A model generated the notes under the pieces. The model was not told where the DNA came from, did not search any database, and saw only the letters and a list, made by a program, of their open reading frames with translations. DNA of 63,649 bases from positions 1 through 63,649 of the forward strand of contig QKMY01000038.1 of NCBI GenBank assembly GCA_003242895.1, in the 5' to 3' direction. The position numbers and the translations under genes are program-made. How positions within the stretch are numbered: position 1 is the stretch's first letter; the number at the start of each line of letters is the position of its first letter. Shown piece after piece: positions 59,099-63,649 of this stretch. Source of the DNA: Candidatus Margulisiibacteriota bacterium. Its GTDB lineage: Bacteria > Margulisbacteria > Riflemargulisbacteria > GWF2-39-127.

Positions 59099-60803
59099 AA
59101 ATTACTTTGTAGAGATTATTTTTTTCTAACAGGGCTTCATGGGTTCCTTGGGCAACGATCTTGCCCTGGTCCATGAGAATAATATTATCGCAGTGCTTGA
59201 GCGTTGAAACCCGGTGCGCGACAATGAGCGTGGTCATGGTGCTTTTTAAGGTCAGGAGGTTTCTTAGTATATGCTCTTCTGTCTCGGTATCAACTGATGA
59301 TAACGCGTTGTCGATGAAGAGTACCTTGGGTTTTTTGATTATTGCCCTGGCTATTGCCAGGCGTTGTTTCTGTCCACCGGAGAGTGTAATTCCATGTTCG
59401 CCGACGATCGTGTCATATCCTTGATCAAAACTGAGGATGTCTTTTTCCAGATACGCGAAGACTGCTGCTGCCTGAATGTCCGAAAACGGAAGTTCCGGAT
59501 TATAGTAGGCGATGTTTTCTCTTATTGTCCCGGAAAAGATAATCGGTTCCTGAGAAACATAGGATGTCTCGCTATATAATGTCGATAACGGGATGGTATA
59601 GAGTTCATTGGTATCAAAAAACACGGTACTTCTGGGAGGGTTGTAGATCCGCTGCATTACCTGCAACAGTGAGCTTTTGCCGGATCCGACTTCGCCGATC
59701 AGGGCTACCATCTGTCCAGATTTGATCTCAATGTTAATGTCTGTAAGGACTTCTGCACTAGAGCCTGAATACGTGTACGATAGGTTCCTGATAGTAATGT
59801 CGCCGGGCAATTCGGTGATTGAATAATCTGTTTCCGGTGCATTCTCGATGATCTCCGGATGATATAAGACTTCTTCAATTCTTGCTACCGATGCTCTGCT
59901 GCGCTGGTAGAGGTTAACCACCCAACCGATAAAAATCGTTGGTTGTATAAGAAAAACGAGTGTTCCGTTAAATGCCACAAAAGAGCCGAGCGACATTGTC
60001 CCCTTAATAACCAGGATTCCGCCAAGCCACAAGATTATAATTGCTGATAATGATGTGAATAAACTGATAAATGGGTGGTACATACTGCTGGTCTTAACTA
60101 GTTTAAGGTTAGACTGAACGTAACCGTCGTTTGCGGTAACAAAACGTTCCCGGACATGCTCTTCACGGGTATAGGCTTTGATTGCTGAAATGGACGAGAA
60201 GATTTCTTGTAAGGATACTGTGATGGTTGCCATTTTCTCCATTACTTCCTTGTACTGGGAAAAGAAGATTTTTGAGTAATATCTTGTTGCCAGGAACAGC
60301 AGCGGAAAGGGAATGATCGCTAGTATAGTTAGCGGTAGATAGATAGTCGCAAGCGAAACTACCGCAAAGAGGTAGAGCGAAATAATGTTTGTTACATGCA
60401 TGGTTACGTGTCCGAAGAGGTAGCGCAGATGGTCCATATCATGAAGGGCACGACTGAGCAGGTCACCGGCTTTCATCTGCTGATAATATGATTGCGGGAG
60501 CCGTAGCAGCTGTTCAAAAAAATCGTTACGAATGTCCTGTTCGATATATCTTCCTGCCGAGAAGAGGATGTTCCGCATGAAGAAGCGCGATATCCCCGCG
60601 AGAAGTGCATAGACTAGAATTAATTCTACGGAATGGAGGAGTGCGGGCATCTGGTAGTCTCTTATGGCATCGACGGCGTATTTGAAGGTGCGTGGGATGA
60701 GGAGAATGAATAGGTTAGTAGCGATAACAAAGAGGCTGCCGAGGGCGAGTTTGTACCGGTAGAGGTAGATATATTTTTTTATTAGCGGGCTGGTTAGTAG
60801 CAT
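59079..60803 (-). CDS. ABC exporter half-transporter with degenerate ATPase site (YheI/MdlA-like)
   Basis: The 574-residue protein has six predicted membrane helices and an ABC domain with Walker A GEVGSGKSS near residue 375, signature LSGGQKQRLAIARA near 475 and Walker B VLFIDNALSSVD. The catalytic glutamate after Walker B is replaced by asparagine (N499). One dead and one active ATP site is the hallmark of heterodimeric exporters such as BmrCD, TM287/288 and TmrAB. This gene comes first in the pair and is preceded by an extended -10 promoter. Confidence 0.9.
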   Translation of the reverse strand: MLLTSPLIKKYIYLYRYKLALGSLFVIATNLFILLIPRTFKYAVDAIRDYQMPALLHSVELILVYALLAGISRFFMRNILFSAGRYIEQDIRNDFFEQLLRLPQSYYQQMKAGDLLSRALHDMDHLRYLFGHVTMHVTNIISLYLFAVVSLATIYLPLTILAIIPFPLLFLATRYYSKIFFSQYKEVMEKMATITVSLQEIFSSISAIKAYTREEHVRERFVTANDGYVQSNLKLVKTSSMYHPFISLFTSLSAIIILWLGGILVIKGTMSLGSFVAFNGTLVFLIQPTIFIGWVVNLYQRSRASVARIEEVLYHPEIIENAPETDYSITELPGDITIRNLSYTYSGSSAEVLTDINIEIKSGQMVALIGEVGSGKSSLLQVMQRIYNPPRSTVFFDTNELYTIPLSTLYSETSYVSQEPIIFSGTIRENIAYYNPELPFSDIQAAAVFAYLEKDILSFDQGYDTIVGEHGITLSGGQKQRLAIARAIIKKPKVLFIDNALSSVDTETEEHILRNLLTLKSTMTTLIVAHRVSTLKHCDNIILMDQGKIVAQGTHEALLEKNNLYKVIYEKQKL

Positions 60804-60831
60804 TGTTCTCTCTTGTGATAAAAGCTTAGGT

Positions 60832-60840
60832 ATTATACCA
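60832..60840 (-). promoter_or_regulatory. Extended -10 promoter (TGGTATAAT) of the ABC exporter operon
   Basis: On the minus strand TGG-TATAAT lies 28 bases before the ATG at 60803. The leader would be about 20 bases and contains an AAGAGAGA purine run that may serve as ribosome-binding site. Confidence 0.55.
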
Positions 60841-60872
60841 ATTTTGGGAGGGAATTAATAGGGTATCCCTTT

Positions 60873-60964
60873 GCCTCATCCAGCGGAAATGAGAGTCTGT
60901 TTCTCAATAGATTTATTGCTCCGCTGCCTTCTCCATCTGAGGACGGAGAAGGCTTAGTTGGTAG
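60873..60964. repeat. Solo copy of the DUF559-cassette end sequence
   Basis: Bases 60873-60937 match 61327-61391 at 64 of 65 positions, and the following ACGGAGAAGGCTTAG..GGTA also recurs at 61452-61470. The 31 bases 60927-60957 recur in inverted orientation at 61855-61885. The segment CTTCTCCATCTGAGGACGGAGAAG is an imperfect palindrome that can fold into a hairpin. No gene lies in this copy. The rest of the 60841-61461 gap has short inverted repeats (for example CCCAAAG...CTTTGGG around 61058-61087) and no gene. Confidence 0.75.
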
Positions 60965-61139
60965 TTTTTTTTTGTGGTGGATTTTTGTGAAATTTGACGA
61001 GGCTTATTACTTATTGAATTATAGATGTTAGGACGCTGCCGCTCCTGAACCTAGGCCCAAAGATGCTAATGCAAGCACCTTTGGGATTCGTGCAGCAGGG
61101 AGGTATCCCTGCACCCTCTGAGCGCAAGAACTCGTCCTG

Positions 61140-61202
61140 CTAGAAGGCTGTGTCAAAACAAATTTTGGTTTTTATACGAATACTAGTGGCACAGCCTTAT
61201 AG
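61140..61202. mobile_element. 63-bp hairpin element (MITE-like)
   Basis: CTAGAAGGCTGTG at 61140-61152 and CACAGCCTTATAG at 61190-61202 are inverted repeats with one mismatch, bracketing 37 bases that include AAAACAAATTTTGGTTTT. The size and ends fit a miniature inverted-repeat element, but no target-site duplication is clear and no second copy is seen in the window. Confidence 0.4.
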
Positions 61203-61326
61203 CAATGACTCAGACAGCTTGCTTAAGCGTATAGCCCATCCGGGCTATGATTAGATGGGGAGGTAGAAGGCATTTTATTGGCTGGGGGATAAAAATATAG
61301 TGTAGTAACAAACGGTTTATTCGTTA

Positions 61327-61938
61327 GCCTCATCCAGCGGAAATGAGAGTCTGCTTCTCAATAGATTTATTGCTCCGCTGCCTTCTCCATCCGCCTCACC
61401 CCAGCCCTCTCCACGCGCGGAGAAGGGAGACAATGGAACCTGATTAGATAACGGAGAAGGCTTAGGTGGTACCTAGGTATTCTTTTATAACCTGTTTTAC
61501 CTTTTCGATATCGTTGATTACCTGTTCATTCGTGAATCTGATTACTTTCATTCCTAACAATTTTATTATTTCCGTTCTCAGTTCGTCGTATTCTTTCTGG
61601 TCATCATGGATATGTCCATCTACTTCGATGATAAGTTTAGCCTTGCTACAATAGAAGTCTGCAATAAAGGTTCTCTGCACTTCATTATATTCAAATGTAA
61701 AAGGTTTCTGTCGAATGAATTTTTCGCCCAGTTTGCTCCCACGGATTGCCTGCCAGAGTATATCCTCTGCTTTCGTAGCGTGTTTTCTCATATCTCTTAC
61801 TCTGTTGGTTATCTTCGGCATATTTTAATTATAGCATGTGCAATCACTGTACCTCTAAGCCTTCTCCGTCCTCAGATGGAGAAGGCGGTGCACATGATAC
61901 CAGATAGAAGTCAATCAACAGCTTGCACCGGATGAGGC
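61327..61938. mobile_element. Inverted-repeat cassette carrying a DUF559 nuclease gene
   Basis: The left end starts GCCTCATCC (61327-61335) and the right end closes with its complement GGATGAGGC (61930-61938). Inside these ends, the hairpin-forming block is present on the left in modified form, and on the right (61855-61885) as an exact reverse complement of the solo copy at 60927-60957. The nuclease gene fills 61462-61821. Compared with the solo copy, the left block holds an extra 59 bases with CCCTCTCC/GGAGAAGGG arms. A mobile or mobilised unit is inferred from this symmetry. Confidence 0.5.
61462..61821 (-). CDS. DUF559 endonuclease-like protein (Vsr/PD-(D/E)XK fold)
   Basis: The 119-residue protein is a complete DUF559 domain: MRKHATKAEDILWQAIRGSK, FIRQKPF, FIADFYCSKAKLIIEVDG and HDDQKEYDELRTEIIKLLG. 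The acidic residues in ADFYC and EVDG are the likely metal site, as in the very short patch repair nuclease fold. No DNA target or function is established for most members. Its stop lies inside the repeat on its 3' side (GCTTAGGTGGTA), and the start is 34 bases from the inverted copy on the other side, so gene and repeats form one compact unit. Confidence 0.88.
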   Translation of the reverse strand: MPKITNRVRDMRKHATKAEDILWQAIRGSKLGEKFIRQKPFTFEYNEVQRTFIADFYCSKAKLIIEVDGHIHDDQKEYDELRTEIIKLLGMKVIRFTNEQVINDIEKVKQVIKEYLGTT

Positions 61939-62066
61939 GAAGCGCAAAGCTGATCCACCCACTAATTTCTTGCCAAGCAAGCTCCGAGCGAGCAAAAGAA
62001 TGTGTTATTTGTGCATAAATATAGTATAATGCTAATTATTAATATTATTATATGGAGGTATGTCAG

Positions 62067-62846
62067 ATGGCGGTTTTATCAAAAAAGACAATTGATCGGT
62101 TTTCTAAGAATGTTTCTAAATTCCAAGGCATATTAAGGCTGGCTAAGGATAGGGACGTTAATGAGTCTGACACGGTATCAATAATAACTGACATCCTTGC
62201 AGATGTCCTTGGATACGATAAATATCTTGAAATAACCAGAGAACTTGCCATTAGAAGCACCTACTGTGACTTAGCGATTAAGGTTGATAATAACATTCAG
62301 TATCTGATCGAAGCCAAAGCAATTGGCATAGAGCTTAAAGAAAATCATCTAAGACAAGCTATCGATTATGGTGCGAACCACGGAATTCCCTGGGTAATAT
62401 TAACTAACGGGATTTCATGGGAAATATACAAAATTCGATTCGAAAAACCTATCAACTATGATCTTGTCTGTTCATTCAATTTTTTAGAAATTAACCATAA
62501 AAAAGAAGTCGATCAAGAAAAACTTTTTATTATCAGCAAAGAGGGTCTTAGTAAAGACGCCAGAGAAGATTTCCATGAAAAAGTTCAGAGTTTTAACCGT
62601 TTTATCGTAGGCGCAATAATTTTGAACGAAAATGTGGTTAACACGATTAAAAAGGAACTTAAAAAGCTAAACGCCGGAATTAAAGTAGATAATGACCAAA
62701 TCCAAAAGATGTTGTCCTCTGAGGTGCTAAAAAGAGACGTTATCGAAGGCGATGAAGCAATTAAAGCCCAGGCAAGAATGAAACGATTCTATAAAAAACA
62801 AGAATCAGCAGCAAGCAAAATTAAAGTAGAGGCTGTTTCTGTATGA
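62067..62846 (+). CDS. HsdR N-terminal-like nuclease-domain protein
   Basis: The start ATG 62067 is 8 bases after GGAGG; an ATG at 62052 overlaps that site. The 259-residue protein has the fold of the type I restriction R-protein N-terminal domain (HSDR_N_2): DTVSIITDILADVLGY, CDLAIKVDNNIQYLIEAKAI with the D and ExK metal residues, then NHGIPWVILTNGISWEIYKI. It has no helicase part, and the C-terminus is a charged helical region. Such short proteins occur alone in many genomes and their role is not defined. It is followed by small cassettes with repeated leaders. Confidence 0.82.
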   Translation: MAVLSKKTIDRFSKNVSKFQGILRLAKDRDVNESDTVSIITDILADVLGYDKYLEITRELAIRSTYCDLAIKVDNNIQYLIEAKAIGIELKENHLRQAIDYGANHGIPWVILTNGISWEIYKIRFEKPINYDLVCSFNFLEINHKKEVDQEKLFIISKEGLSKDAREDFHEKVQSFNRFIVGAIILNENVVNTIKKELKKLNAGIKVDNDQIQKMLSSEVLKRDVIEGDEAIKAQARMKRFYKKQESAASKIKVEAVSV

Positions 62847-62879
62847 TAGCGATTATTAAATGAAAAACAACCGCAGGAG

Positions 62880-63138
62880 ATTGAGTAAACTAAAATAGTC
62901 TTGGTGAGCCTTTTCAATGAAACCAGGAGAAAGTAAGGAATTATGTTTTGGTATTTTTTAATTACAATATCTTTAGCAGGAATTCTATTAACGTTAGATA
63001 AAATAAGTAAAATTTTAAATAAAATATACGAATTGCTAGAGCAAAATTTAAATATTAAATAAAAAGCAACAACTTAGGATTGAGTAAATAACAAGTGGAC
63101 CGGAGCAACTTTTTAGTGAAGCTGGGAGAAAGAAGTGA
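62880..63138 (+). repeat. Two imperfect 60-bp leader repeats (62880-62940 and 63079-63138)
   Basis: Each copy begins ATTGAGTAAA, continues through a GGxGAGC/GGAGC block and CTTTT..A.TGAA, and ends with GGAGAAAG. They are 199 bases apart. The first stands directly before the 39-residue peptide gene and the second directly before the decayed frame at 63150, so each looks like the 5' leader of a small gene. Confidence 0.5.
62943..63062 (+). CDS. 39-residue single-span membrane peptide
   Basis: The peptide starts MFWYFLITISLAGILLTL, a hydrophobic helix that could cross the membrane, and continues with a charged amphipathic tail (DKISKILNKIYELLEQNLN). AAGGA lies 4-5 bases before the ATG. I do not recognise a family. 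The size and composition resemble small toxins or membrane-bound regulatory peptides, but this is not shown. Confidence 0.55.
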   Translation: MFWYFLITISLAGILLTLDKISKILNKIYELLEQNLNIK

Positions 63139-63149
63139 TCAAATAGTAA

Positions 63150-63302
63150 AGATTTTTTTATCTGGAATCAGAGAATATAGATCAATTTATAGATATTAAT
63201 TTAAAAAAACTTTATATATCAACAAGTCATAATACACGTGGAATAGAAATTGAGCGAAGTAACCCAGATGTAATAAATGAAATATTAGAACTAAAAAATT
63301 AA
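63150..63302 (+). pseudogene. Decayed small gene, start missing (possibly PH-domain-like)
   Basis: A 50-codon frame without a start codon follows a TAG TAA pair. It reads FFYLESENIDQFIDINLKKL, then YISTSHNTRGIEIERSNPDV, and ends LELKN-stop. The composition is protein-like, and the YIST/GIEIE/NPD pattern is reminiscent of bacterial PH-like domains; this is weak. It lies behind the second leader repeat, so it is probably the remnant of a second small cassette. Confidence 0.35.
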
Positions 63303-63346
63303 ATGAAACTCAAAATAGCCTTTTTACTTTAATTGTTCCTCAAGAG

Positions 63347-63449
63347 AAAAGGTCGCTTTATTCTTTTCTTTTCCTTAAAGTTTAATTCCGTTTTTGGTCT
63401 ATTAATTTTTATTTCGTTGTATTTTTCCTAAAGTGAACAGCGACCTTTT
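63347..63449 (+). ncRNA. Large hairpin with terminator-like end
   Basis: AAAAGGTCGCT (63347-63357) pairs exactly with AGCGACCTTTT (63439-63449), followed by more T residues. The enclosed 81 bases are T-rich and contain TTTA/TAAAG arms that could extend the stem. It may be a structured RNA or the terminator of the small genes upstream. Confidence 0.3.
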
Positions 63450-63553
63450 TATTTAAGTTGTCTAAACCAGGTTTTTATTACTTCCATCTGCTATAAAATC
63501 ATTCTAAGTTGGTTGTGAATTCTAGGTCAAAGCTATACGATTTCCAAACTGCA

Positions 63554-63649
63554 GATTCAGGCGCAAGGCGCCAGGTGATTCAGAAACAAGGTATCCAGTC
63601 GATTCAGATGTGGTGTCCATGGGATTCAGATTCATGCTGTCCAGGTAAT
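63554..63649. repeat. Degenerate 22-24-bp tandem repeat running off the window
   Basis: GATTCAG begins units at 63554, 63577, 63601 and 63623 (spacings 23, 24 and 22 bases). Most units end in a related CCAG(G/T) or TCCA(G/T)G block (GCGCCAGGT, TATCCAGTC, TGTCCATGG, TGTCCAGGT). The array continues beyond 63649. No frame stays open through it, so it is not obviously coding. Confidence 0.6.

Noticed and set aside
63554-63649. CRISPR array
   Set aside because: Units differ in length and sequence, and the conserved part is only 7 bases with no separate spacers. There are no cas genes in the window.

Overview
This 63.6 kb window is AT-rich (roughly 60% A+T by eye) bacterial DNA that is densely coded and has no rRNA, tRNA or CRISPR array that I can see. 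Housekeeping hints are a SepF cell-division protein, RNase HIII, a YciO/TsaC-type protein, a homospermidine synthase with an ornithine decarboxylase, a CsgG-type outer-membrane secretion protein and a heterodimeric ABC exporter. SepF and RNase HIII together with a CsgG protein (which implies an outer membrane) fit a diderm outside Proteobacteria. A candidate-phylum lineage such as Margulisbacteria is my guess, but nothing here is diagnostic. Several genes carry an extended -10 box (TGN-TATAAT type) 6 to 9 bases before the ATG, so leaderless transcription appears common.

Region 1 (1-8.0 kb) is a three-gene operon behind a tandem 43-bp repeat: a von Willebrand A protein with an HExxH zincin-like N-terminus, a giant protein with two MoxR/dynein-type AAA+ modules, and a degenerate macro-domain protein with a long coiled coil. 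Region 2 (8.0-14.6 kb) holds an ATP-grasp ligase, two SPASM-type radical SAM enzymes and two B12-binding radical SAM enzymes. Region 3 (22.8-14.6 kb, minus strand) is a tightly coupled six-gene operon: methyltransferase, zinc alcohol dehydrogenase, asparagine synthetase, an A-T-reductase NRPS-like protein, a NadR-like NMN adenylyltransferase/kinase and a second, paralogous methyltransferase. Regions 2 and 3 together look like an uncharacterised natural-product locus. Region 4 (22.9-28.8 kb) has a tandem SLOG/LOG-like protein, a 994-residue zeta-toxin-like kinase/Rossmann/Nudix-like fusion, and a sugar isomerase-like TIM barrel.

Region 5 (28.8-42.2 kb) is a defence island. It has a type I restriction system with two HsdM genes, one HsdS and one HsdR, an AlbA_2/Schlafen-type protein, a DUF4062 gene broken by an internal deletion, and an AAA ATPase plus subtilase pair of the IetAS type sitting between hsdS and hsdR. 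It is bordered on the left by a scrap of a PhnB-like VOC gene and on the right by a tandem AHSA1 protein. Region 6 (42.3-60.8 kb) is mostly ordinary chromosome: polyamine synthesis, SepF, deacetylase, SNF2 helicase, RNase HIII, a GH5 glycosidase with a large inserted domain, CsgG and the ABC exporter.

Region 7 (60.8-63.6 kb) is a repeat-rich tail. A DUF559 nuclease gene lies inside an inverted-repeat cassette with a solo gene-less copy nearby. A small hairpin element, an HsdR-N-like protein, a 39-residue membrane peptide and a decayed open frame behind related leader sequences, a large hairpin, and a degenerate 23-bp tandem array running off the window end follow it.
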